This document shows, piece by piece, positions 1-5,752 of a stretch of 5,752 bases of DNA (the stretch's first letter is position 1; each line of letters opens with the position of its first letter). A program made the position numbers and the translations under genes. Origin of the DNA: Lachnospiraceae bacterium (GTDB taxonomy: Bacteria > Bacillota_A > Clostridia > Lachnospirales > Lachnospiraceae); contig JAGZJD010000108.1 of the NCBI GenBank assembly GCA_018365895.1, positions 1-5,752 of the forward strand, in the 5' to 3' direction. A model generated the notes under the pieces. That model was not told where the DNA came from. It saw nothing but the letters and a program-made list of their open reading frames with translations, and did no database searches.

Positions 1-4
1 CAAA

Positions 5-48
5 ATAAGGGCTGAAAAATGGTATCTATTCCATTTTTCAGCCCTTAT
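5..48 (-). terminator. Rho-independent terminator at the end of the operon
   Basis: A perfect inverted repeat has 18-base arms at 5-22 and 31-48 with an 8-base loop (23-30). On the minus strand the 3' arm is followed at once by TTTT, and then the window ends, so the full U-tract length is not visible. The stem starts 2 bases after the TGA stop of the AraC-type regulator gene, as expected for the end of this transcription unit. The G+C-rich part sits near the base of the stem (AGGGCTG / CAGCCCT) and the upper part is A/T-rich. The plus-strand side has a looser T-rich run after the stem, so weak termination of convergent transcription from the left is possible. Confidence 0.88.
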
Positions 49-50
49 AT

Positions 51-2381
51 TCACTTTTTCACACCGTTTCTATATTCTGAAGTATTAATTCCTGTCACTA
101 GTTTAAAGGCCCGGCAAAATGAATTCACAGAAAAATACCCAACCTGTTCAGAAATCTCGCTCACTTTCATCTTTGTCATTCCTAGCAGTTCTTTTGCTTT
201 ATCAATCCGTATTCCTTCTAGATAAGAGGAAAACTTCATACCCATTTCTTGCTTAAAAATCGTAGATAAGTGCGACTCACTAAGTTCAAAAGCTGCTGCA
301 ACATTACTTAGCGAAAGATTACAATCTCCGTAATTCCGTTCTATATATGCTACAATAGCAGGGACAATCTGACTGGAATCCACTCCCTCCTTCTTCTTTC
401 TGACATGACTACATACAGATTCATAAATTTTTATCGTCTTTGTAATCTGCTCCAAAAGAGAACTTCCATGATGTTTTTCTAATTGTTGATAATATTCTCT
501 ACACTCATCTTTTTCCATATTAACAACCGGAAGTATTCTAAACATGATAATCTGAAGTTCCGTTAAAAATAATTGCTGCAAATAAATTGGCATAGTATTC
601 TGAATGATATAGGTATTCAACAGTTCTCTTAACTCATCATGCAGCCCCTTTTCATCGCCAAGCAAAACCAAATGATTCAAACGCATTTCCATATCTGCTG
701 GTGGATAAAGCGGCATAATATCAGAGTTATCGCTATCCCATATAATAGTATTTTCAAACTGTTCTTTTTCTTTTCGAAACGTATGTATTGCCTGATTATA
801 TGATTTATGAATATCCGAAAAGTGTTTGACGCAAGATCCCCCATACACAAACATGTGCTCAGCAATGTTAGCCGGAAGTTCCTCCTTAACTTCCCCAATA
901 TACTGCTCCGCTTTTTCCCTAAATACGCTTTCCTCCATGTCATCTTCGTTAAGGATTAAAATCACCTGACTCTCTCCAGAATTAATATAGAGACTATCTG
1001 GTATTTTTTGTTCTAAAATCTCCAAAAGAGAAATCACACAGGAATCCAGCCATGACGTATTTTGATTTATCATTTCTGAAGAACCACCAGAAAATTGCAA
1101 AATAAGAACACAAAGTTCTCGATTTTCCCAAGGCACCCCCAATGATATCATCCACTTTTTTAATTCCTCCGGCGAACTATAATCTCCATAAATCAAACGA
1201 TTAATAAGAGCACTTCGAATAAATGGTTTCTGTTTCTCAATTGCATCAGATAATACAGATTTCTCCCGAACTAATTTACTGTAAGCCAACTTTAAATGCG
1301 AAAAAACAGTCAAGTGACTGTCATAATATTCTGTCTCTTTAGAAATTTCTTTTAATATCTCATTTACAGACCCTGCTGATTTCCTTGATAAATAGAAACT
1401 TATCATTAACCCCACAAACAAGGCTGTTGCAATACTAAACACTGCTGCCAGCATTGCTGAAGTTTTTTGTACACTAATACTTTTCTCTGGGTACAGCATA
1501 TAATAATTTAATCCCGACTCTGCAGACATCTGAGACATCAAAAGATATTTTTTTCCTTCAAACTCCAAAAAAAGGTTCTCCGTACCAGATGCTTGTAAAA
1601 GCTGTTCTTCTGAAACAACTTCATCAAAAATTTTTAAATACATTGGCTCTTGTTTGCTATTAGTTATTAAGAATGCTCCCCCCACATCATCCGTAATGGC
1701 AGGCATTAATACATCAATATAGGAACTCTCTACAAAAAAACAAATAGAACCAATATTTTCCCCGCTACCACCATTTAATAATAACGGACGATTATACACT
1801 AAGAAATCTTTCTTTGTACCGTCTTCTTTTTTATAGTCATAAGTTTGTACTGGTTGGAAACCATATCCTGAGGACATATTTTGGATAAACAGCAACCATT
1901 CTTCATAAGTTTTATTATCCACTGGATGCATATAAAGATCATAAAAGTCATGATATTCATAAGCGATTGATTTATTAATCACCATTTCACTTTTATTAAA
2001 AAATATAAAATAGTCAAAAATAGATGAATTAATTTGATATAATTCCGGCAGCTGCATCTGCAGTTTATTAATTTGGTATGCCTTAGGATAATCAAAGGGT
2101 TCTTCTACCCTTTTAAACTGATTAACTGCAGAATTTGTTGATAATGAATCTCCAAGATAATTCAACTCATTAAACATAGTATCTACCAACTTCACACTAT
2201 GACTTAGTTCGTTCTTTTTTTTCTGCACCTCATCTTCACTAATTGTTTTAATCATGTCTCGGTAAAAGAGAGAGCATATCAACAGTGGAATGAAAAGGAC
2301 AACAATATAACCAATTAAATAATAACGCAGCAAAGATCTCTCGCTATTTCTTAACTTTTTGTTTTTCATCTTTCTTTTCAT
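51..2381 (-). CDS. Membrane-anchored AraC-family transcriptional regulator with extracytoplasmic sensor domain
   Basis: This 776-residue one-component regulator resembles the YesS/YtdP type of Firmicutes in size and layout. The order is: a short basic cytoplasmic tail (1-18), TM1 (about 19-40), an extracytoplasmic sensor region, probably Cache-like (about 41-307), TM2 (about 308-331), a cytoplasmic linker, a middle region, and a C-terminal AraC domain (about 672-772). The two helix-turn-helix units lie around 688-710 (LSLSNVAAAFELSESHLS) and 739-763 (KVSEISEQVGYFSVNSF), followed by the usual G-x-x-x-x-x-YR ending. The middle region carries YGGSCV and SYNQAIHTFR motifs (about 513-536), like the degenerate GGDEF/CdaR-type segments of related regulators. 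The start at 2381 follows AGGAG with 9-base spacing; Met5 is a weaker alternative. It is the last gene of the operon, 12 bases after the GH95 gene, so it probably controls the glycosidase genes and its own expression. The ligand is unknown but should be sensed outside the membrane, perhaps a sugar or a sugar-bound lipoprotein. Confidence 0.93.
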   Translation of the reverse strand: MKRKMKNKKLRNSERSLLRYYLIGYIVVLFIPLLICSLFYRDMIKTISEDEVQKKKNELSHSVKLVDTMFNELNYLGDSLSTNSAVNQFKRVEEPFDYPKAYQINKLQMQLPELYQINSSIFDYFIFFNKSEMVINKSIAYEYHDFYDLYMHPVDNKTYEEWLLFIQNMSSGYGFQPVQTYDYKKEDGTKKDFLVYNRPLLLNGGSGENIGSICFFVESSYIDVLMPAITDDVGGAFLITNSKQEPMYLKIFDEVVSEEQLLQASGTENLFLEFEGKKYLLMSQMSAESGLNYYMLYPEKSISVQKTSAMLAAVFSIATALFVGLMISFYLSRKSAGSVNEILKEISKETEYYDSHLTVFSHLKLAYSKLVREKSVLSDAIEKQKPFIRSALINRLIYGDYSSPEELKKWMISLGVPWENRELCVLILQFSGGSSEMINQNTSWLDSCVISLLEILEQKIPDSLYINSGESQVILILNEDDMEESVFREKAEQYIGEVKEELPANIAEHMFVYGGSCVKHFSDIHKSYNQAIHTFRKEKEQFENTIIWDSDNSDIMPLYPPADMEMRLNHLVLLGDEKGLHDELRELLNTYIIQNTMPIYLQQLFLTELQIIMFRILPVVNMEKDECREYYQQLEKHHGSSLLEQITKTIKIYESVCSHVRKKKEGVDSSQIVPAIVAYIERNYGDCNLSLSNVAAAFELSESHLSTIFKQEMGMKFSSYLEGIRIDKAKELLGMTKMKVSEISEQVGYFSVNSFCRAFKLVTGINTSEYRNGVKK

Positions 2382-2390
2382 TCCACCCTT

Positions 2391-2395
2391 CTCCT
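2391..2395 (-). promoter_or_regulatory. Ribosome binding site of the AraC-type regulator gene
   Basis: AGGAG on the minus strand lies 9 bases before the ATG at 2381. It overlaps the TAG stop of the GH95 gene (TAGGAG), so ribosomes finishing GH95 are placed to restart on the regulator. This supports the ATG at 2381 over the in-frame ATG four codons later. Confidence 0.85.
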
Positions 2396-4655
2396 AATAA
2401 TTGTCTATAAATTTCACATTTCGTTCTAGCAAAATATGATGTTCTGTACCATTTACACATAATATAACTGGCCATTTTTCTTCCAAAATCTTATCTGGAT
2501 AAATCTCTAACGCAATAACCTTACCATCTTCCCAATTCATCGCTAATTCCGCTCCACATCTCAAACGTACACCACTGAGACAGCCACTTTTCGTTTTCTC
2601 TGTAATCGCAGGAAGAAGTTCTATTCTGTTTTCTTTGCTCTTCACCAGCATTTCAATCATAGCCGCAGCAGCTCCAAAATTACCATCAATCTGAAATACA
2701 TAACCGTCTAACATAGGATGATTATCCATTAAGTTTGGAAAAGTTCCCATACAAAGAATAGCATTCAGGTTCTCATATGCTTTTTCCCCATTGCCAAACG
2801 CTGCCCATAACCCTATAATCCACGCTCTTGACCAGCCAGTATGACCGCCGCCATTTTCCAATCTTCGCTCCAATGTTCGATATGCTGCGTTAAATAACTC
2901 TGGCGTACACTCTTTTGAAATAGAATTACCTGGATAAAGCCCGTATAAATGTGAAATATGTCTATGCCCTGGTTCAGGTTCTTCGTAATCTTCCATCCAC
3001 TCTAAAAGTTGTCCATATTTACCAATCTTCAATGGTGGAAATCTCTTCTTTACAGCTTCAGCCTTAGAAATCTCTTCTTTACTCTTTCCAAGAACCTGGC
3101 ACGCTCCAATATATGAGTGGAATAATTCTAATAAAATTTCTGTATCCATAGTTGGACTTTCACACAAAACGCCCAAAGTTCCATCTTCCATTTGGTAAGT
3201 ATTTTCTGGCGAAAGAGATGGAGACGTTACAAGCGTTCCATTCTTTCCCTCAATCAAAAAGTCATAAAAGAACAATACACTCTGTTCCAATACATAAAAA
3301 TTTTCACTTAAGAATTTCTTATCTTTTGTAAAAAGATAATGTTCCCATATATGAGTTGCCAACCACGCTTCACCCATCACCCAAAATGCTGATGTGATAC
3401 AATGATCCTGTGGGGCTGTATCTGCATAAATATCTGTATTGTGGTGACAAACACTTCCATTGCAGCCATACATCCTTCTTGCAGTTTCTTTTCCATTCTC
3501 ACAGATACGCTGTAAATGTTCAAACAATGGCAAGTGACACTCCGAAAGATTTGCAGTTTCTGCCATCCAATAATTCATTTCTGTATTAATATTTACCGTA
3601 TATTTACTTTCCCACGGCGGTGTAAGACTGTCATTCCATATTCCCTGTAAATTAGCCGGAAGGCTTCCCTCCCTGCTGGATGAAATCAAAAGATACCGGC
3701 CATATTGAAAATATAATTCCAACAACCCCATATCTGTCATTCCATTTTGTACCTGTTTCAAACGCACATCCGTCGGAATTTCTTCCATTTTAATATCCGA
3801 CTGGCCATAATGAAGCTGCATCCGCCTGTAAAGTCTTTGATAATCCTCTATATGCTGTTTCCTAAAACGCTCCCATCCAAGTGATTCTGCCAAAAGACAT
3901 CTTTCCCTTGCAGCCACAATATAATCAGAATAGCGAAAAGATGTTTCTGTGTCAAGATATAGTACACACTCTGTCACATTCTTTACAACAAGAAATTCTC
4001 CTATTATTTCTACTGACCCTCCCTTCGTCATCCATTCAGGCTGTACATCCACAGATAGGTTCGTGCAAAAAGAGATTCCTTCTTTTCCACCATCCACTAG
4101 GAAACGCACCATTTTTCCGTCTTCGCTCAAGATTTCATCTGTAAAATTATGTTTCCTTCCTAAATGGCAATCAAAGGAGAATGGTACTCTTTCTTTTGTC
4201 GTCATGTGAATTGCCATACAACCGGCGGGTGCAGAAGCAATTACCTCTCTCTGATATGTAATACCGTCAGAAACAAACTGGACATTTGCAATGCCTTCTT
4301 CCAAATCCAAATCCCTATAATAATGCGTAATATCATCTATATTATGCATGTGAATATAACATTCCCCTGCGGTTTGATAGGATCTTTGTGAATTTGGCAC
4401 ACCAGATAATGCATATAAAGTCAGTTCCTGTGCCTCTTCTATCTTTCCCGCCCTAATTAAATTTCTAATCTCTTTCAGTTTTTTCGGTGCATCCGGATTA
4501 ATTCGATCCAACTTTTTCCCACTCCAAATGCTATCCTCATTAATCTGTATTACTTCTTCCTGTGGATTCCCAAACACCATGCCACCATATCTTCCATTTC
4601 CAACTGGAAGTGCCTCGCTCCAACATTCTGCTGGTTTTTGATACCATAGCTTCAT
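2394..4655 (-). CDS. GH95 glycoside hydrolase (alpha-L-fucosidase or alpha-L-galactosidase), cytoplasmic
   Basis: An inverting exo-glycosidase of family GH95 that should release terminal alpha-linked L-fucose or L-galactose. The 753 residues cover the usual layout: an N-terminal beta-sandwich domain starting with the family signature EALPVGNGRYGGMVFG (15-29), a helical linker, an (alpha/alpha)6 catalytic barrel (about 310-670) and a small C-terminal beta domain. The catalytic set known from Bifidobacterium AfcA is present: Asn355 and Asn357 (NINTEMNYW), the general acid Glu484 (SPSLSPEN) and Asp657 (FQIDGNFG). HRHISHLYGLYPG (564-576) and HTGWSRAW (605-612) are further family motifs. There is no signal peptide and there are 19 cysteines, which fits a cytoplasmic enzyme acting on imported oligosaccharides. 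I chose ATG 4655, not the in-frame ATG at 4676, because GGGAGG lies 10 bases before it and the family begins near MKLWY; the upstream ATG has no ribosome binding site and would overlap the preceding gene. Thr353 at the specificity position hints at L-galactose. The family call is firm, the substrate is not. Confidence 0.95.
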   Translation of the reverse strand: MKLWYQKPAECWSEALPVGNGRYGGMVFGNPQEEVIQINEDSIWSGKKLDRINPDAPKKLKEIRNLIRAGKIEEAQELTLYALSGVPNSQRSYQTAGECYIHMHNIDDITHYYRDLDLEEGIANVQFVSDGITYQREVIASAPAGCMAIHMTTKERVPFSFDCHLGRKHNFTDEILSEDGKMVRFLVDGGKEGISFCTNLSVDVQPEWMTKGGSVEIIGEFLVVKNVTECVLYLDTETSFRYSDYIVAARERCLLAESLGWERFRKQHIEDYQRLYRRMQLHYGQSDIKMEEIPTDVRLKQVQNGMTDMGLLELYFQYGRYLLISSSREGSLPANLQGIWNDSLTPPWESKYTVNINTEMNYWMAETANLSECHLPLFEHLQRICENGKETARRMYGCNGSVCHHNTDIYADTAPQDHCITSAFWVMGEAWLATHIWEHYLFTKDKKFLSENFYVLEQSVLFFYDFLIEGKNGTLVTSPSLSPENTYQMEDGTLGVLCESPTMDTEILLELFHSYIGACQVLGKSKEEISKAEAVKKRFPPLKIGKYGQLLEWMEDYEEPEPGHRHISHLYGLYPGNSISKECTPELFNAAYRTLERRLENGGGHTGWSRAWIIGLWAAFGNGEKAYENLNAILCMGTFPNLMDNHPMLDGYVFQIDGNFGAAAAMIEMLVKSKENRIELLPAITEKTKSGCLSGVRLRCGAELAMNWEDGKVIALEIYPDKILEEKWPVILCVNGTEHHILLERNVKFIDNY

Positions 4656-4662
4656 TAAGCAC

Positions 4663-5460
4663 TTACCTCCCGCCATTCTTTATCGAATAAAAACCTTTTC
4701 CCTCTTCCAAAAATTGTAACAAATTTGTCTCTATCTCTTGCTTTCCTGCCAAATAACCATCTTTTAAAAATACAATAGGAACCATCTGATCTTCTTCCAG
4801 AACCTTATAACTTTCAAATAATTTACGAATTTGTTCTCCGTTAGTATCTGTTCTTGATTCTAGTTTCATCACTTTACACGCTATCTCTGTCCCATCACAA
4901 TTAATTTTTTCAGGAAGTTGTTCCCAGAACACCTTCATATCTTGGCATTCCGAACAATCTTCCCTATAAAAGTACATAGCAGAAATCCCAGATGCATCTA
5001 AAAATGCTGATAATAAATGTTCTCTAATCTCTTCCATCCCCAGATATATATTTCCTTCTAAAATCATTGCAGGAAAAATATAGTTATCATTTTTCAACTG
5101 GTATTCCTCTGCCATAGCATCCCATTTTTCTTTTCCGCTTGTTTTAAACACATTATACTCCAACAATTCATATGGACACTCATCCTGATATGCTGAAATC
5201 TGTTCTTTAATAACTTCATGGAACTCCTCTGTTCCATCACAGTTCCCACATGCCGTATTATGAAAAAAATAAATGGGAATGCTTCCTTTTTTCAACTGTT
5301 CCCCAGATTTTTCTAAAAATCCCTGTTTTGGAAGCTCCTGTTTTTCCGATTCCTGCTTTTCCGCAGCACAAGATGCTGTGCAACAGATTAGCAATACTAT
5401 AAAAATAAACAGCAATATCGCCTTACCGTATATTTTCCATTTTACCAATCTGATTCTCAT
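4663..5460 (-). CDS. Lipoprotein with two tandem thioredoxin-like domains (two CxxC motifs)
   Basis: The 265-residue protein starts with a basic n-region and a hydrophobic stretch (about 14-25), then a lipobox-like TASC with Cys31 as the probable lipidated residue, so it should be anchored on the outer face of the membrane. A charged Glu/Lys/Gln linker follows (32-60). Domain 1 (about 61-152) has CGNC (71-74) after the strand IPIYFF and a likely cis-proline at Pro130 (YIFPAMIL). Domain 2 (about 160-255) has CSEC (169-172) after AMYFY and a likely cis-proline at Pro228 (MVPIVFL). These are the marks of the thioredoxin fold, and both active sites look intact. A thiol-disulfide reductase, isomerase or electron-relay role is likely, but the partner is unknown and no CcdA/DsbD-like membrane protein is in view. 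It sits 5 bases after a GH43-type gene and 7 bases before GH95, in the same operon. A redox gene here is unusual. Fold confidence is high, function low. Confidence 0.88.
   Translation of the reverse strand: MRIRLVKWKIYGKAILLFIFIVLLICCTASCAAEKQESEKQELPKQGFLEKSGEQLKKGSIPIYFFHNTACGNCDGTEEFHEVIKEQISAYQDECPYELLEYNVFKTSGKEKWDAMAEEYQLKNDNYIFPAMILEGNIYLGMEEIREHLLSAFLDASGISAMYFYREDCSECQDMKVFWEQLPEKINCDGTEIACKVMKLESRTDTNGEQIRKLFESYKVLEEDQMVPIVFLKDGYLAGKQEIETNLLQFLEEGKGFYSIKNGGR
4666..4671 (-). promoter_or_regulatory. Ribosome binding site that decides the GH95 start
   Basis: GGGAGG on the minus strand lies 10 bases before the ATG at 4655 and runs into the TAA stop of the thioredoxin-like gene (GGGAGGTAA, stop at 4663-4665). 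The alternative ATG at 4674-4676 is preceded only by an A/T-rich stretch with no purine-rich site and would itself lie just upstream of this motif. The site therefore supports the shorter GH95 protein. Confidence 0.87.
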
Positions 5461-5465
5461 GCCTT

Positions 5466-5752
5466 CTACTCCTTAGAAATCAGTTCAAAAGACTTCAGCT
5501 GTGCAGTTCCTTGACCTCGGTATGTTAAATAAATAGCCTGTACACCATCTGGAATTTTTGCATCTGCTTCATACCTATTCCAAATATTCGTATAGTGAAG
5601 CTGAACACGTCCTAACGCCTCACCATTCCACTTTGTACGGATTTCAATTACACCATCTGCATATCCTCTAGTAGTCACCGCAAAATGGTCAATATTTTCA
5701 CAATCAAAATACTTATATCCAAACACTGCAGAGTCTGTAATATTGGCTATAT
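5466..5752 (-). CDS. C-terminal fragment of a glycoside hydrolase, GH43-type with CBM6-like domain (cut by window edge)
   Basis: The reading frame is open to the right edge, so only about the last 94 residues are seen. The GTG at 5726 is not taken as the start, because the frame continues upstream as IANITDSAVFGYKYFDCENI, which belongs to the same domain. The fragment looks like the C-terminal beta-sandwich (CBM6-like) domain that follows the five-bladed propeller in many clostridial GH43 beta-xylosidases and arabinofuranosidases. The marks are an opening I-x-N-I-x-D-x-A-x-x-GYKYFD, then a VTTRGYADGVIEIRT strand pair, a WNGEALG turn, IPDGVQAIYLTYRG, and a final G-x-x-x-LKSFELI. In such proteins this domain packs on the catalytic domain or binds xylan-type sugars. 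Whether a signal peptide exists and which substrate is cut cannot be seen. Other glycoside hydrolases can carry a similar end domain, so the GH43 link is recalled from family pattern and is moderate only. The stop TAG is 5 bases from the next start. Confidence 0.7.
   Translation of the reverse strand, partial: IANITDSAVFGYKYFDCENIDHFAVTTRGYADGVIEIRTKWNGEALGRVQLHYTNIWNRYEADAKIPDGVQAIYLTYRGQGTAQLKSFELISKE
5469..5474 (-). promoter_or_regulatory. Ribosome binding site of the thioredoxin-like lipoprotein gene
   Basis: AAGGAG on the minus strand lies 8 bases before the ATG at 5460. It forms the last two sense codons (Lys-Glu) of the upstream gene, directly before that gene's TAG stop (5466-5468). 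This placement indicates translational coupling between the two genes. Confidence 0.86.

Larger units (their letters stand above)
5..5752 (-). other. Four-gene operon (right edge to terminator)
   Basis: All four genes face the same way with gaps of 5, 7 and 12 bases, and each downstream ribosome binding site overlaps or adjoins the previous stop codon. No intergenic promoter has room to fit, and a strong hairpin closes the unit. The transcript must start to the right of the window, so the operon's promoter, any operator for the AraC-type protein, and the transporter genes such loci usually have would be found there. This is an inference from spacing; no transcript data are available. Confidence 0.8.

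Noticed and set aside
19..225. Plus-strand 68-codon frame at the left edge
   Set aside because: It begins inside the terminator hairpin and runs antisense through the conserved AraC DNA-binding domain; no ribosome binding site and no recognisable protein.
677..943. Minus-strand 88-codon frame inside the regulator gene
   Set aside because: It lies in another frame within a long intact gene with clear family motifs; an overlap artefact.
2404..2432. Possible internal promoter before the regulator gene: TTGCTA, 17 bases, TATAGA on the minus strand
   Set aside because: The spacing is right, but each box matches the consensus at only 4 of 6 bases, and it lies inside coding sequence of A+T-rich DNA where such matches are frequent. 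Transcript-start mapping would decide.
3881..4391. Three overlapping plus-strand frames opposite the N-terminal part of GH95
   Set aside because: They are antisense to the conserved GH95 coding sequence, have no supporting start signals and their translations show no domain-like pattern.
5318..5367. Short repeated EKQE-type units in the lipoprotein linker (GAAAA-CAGGA repeats)
   Set aside because: Two imperfect copies of a charged linker motif after a lipidated cysteine are ordinary low-complexity sequence, not a repeat element.
5273..5476. Plus-strand 67-codon frame opposite the lipoprotein signal peptide
   Set aside because: Antisense shadow of the signal peptide and linker; its cysteine- and serine-rich look comes from the reverse complement of the Glu/Lys/Gln linker.

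Overview
This window reads as chromosomal DNA from a low-G+C Firmicute, most likely a gut or rumen member of the Lachnospiraceae or related Clostridia. The grounds are A+T-rich codon use, strong AGGAG-type ribosome binding sites, a lipoprotein with a Gram-positive style linker, and a membrane-tethered AraC-type regulator of the YesS/YtdP kind. The species cannot be fixed from the sequence alone.

All genes lie on the minus strand, so transcription runs from the right edge to the left edge. In that order they are: (1) the last ~95 codons of a truncated gene encoding a C-terminal beta-sandwich, CBM6-like domain of the type found at the end of GH43 glycoside hydrolases (5466-5752); (2) a 265-residue lipoprotein with two thioredoxin-like domains, each with its own CxxC motif (4663-5460); (3) a 753-residue cytoplasmic GH95 enzyme, an alpha-L-fucosidase or alpha-L-galactosidase (2394-4655); (4) a 776-residue two-transmembrane sensor with a C-terminal AraC DNA-binding domain (51-2381). 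An 18-bp perfect hairpin begins 2 bases after the last stop codon and closes the unit. The gaps between genes are 5, 7 and 12 bases. At every junction the ribosome binding site overlaps or adjoins the upstream stop codon, so this looks like one translationally coupled operon whose promoter lies beyond the right edge.

The simplest model is a small plant-polysaccharide utilisation operon. An extracellular or imported oligosaccharide is trimmed by the upstream hydrolase and by the GH95 enzyme, and the regulator senses a ligand outside the membrane and controls transcription. Two points stand out. The GH95 enzyme has threonine, not histidine, at the position I recall as separating alpha-L-galactosidases from alpha-1,2-L-fucosidases. 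With a GH43-type neighbour, this raises L-galactose-decorated arabinoxylan side chains as a possible substrate. The tandem-thioredoxin lipoprotein is an unexpected redox gene inside a glycosidase operon, and its role cannot be deduced from the window.

There is no gene-free stretch over 60 bases, and I see no RNA genes, mobile elements, CRISPR arrays or origins.
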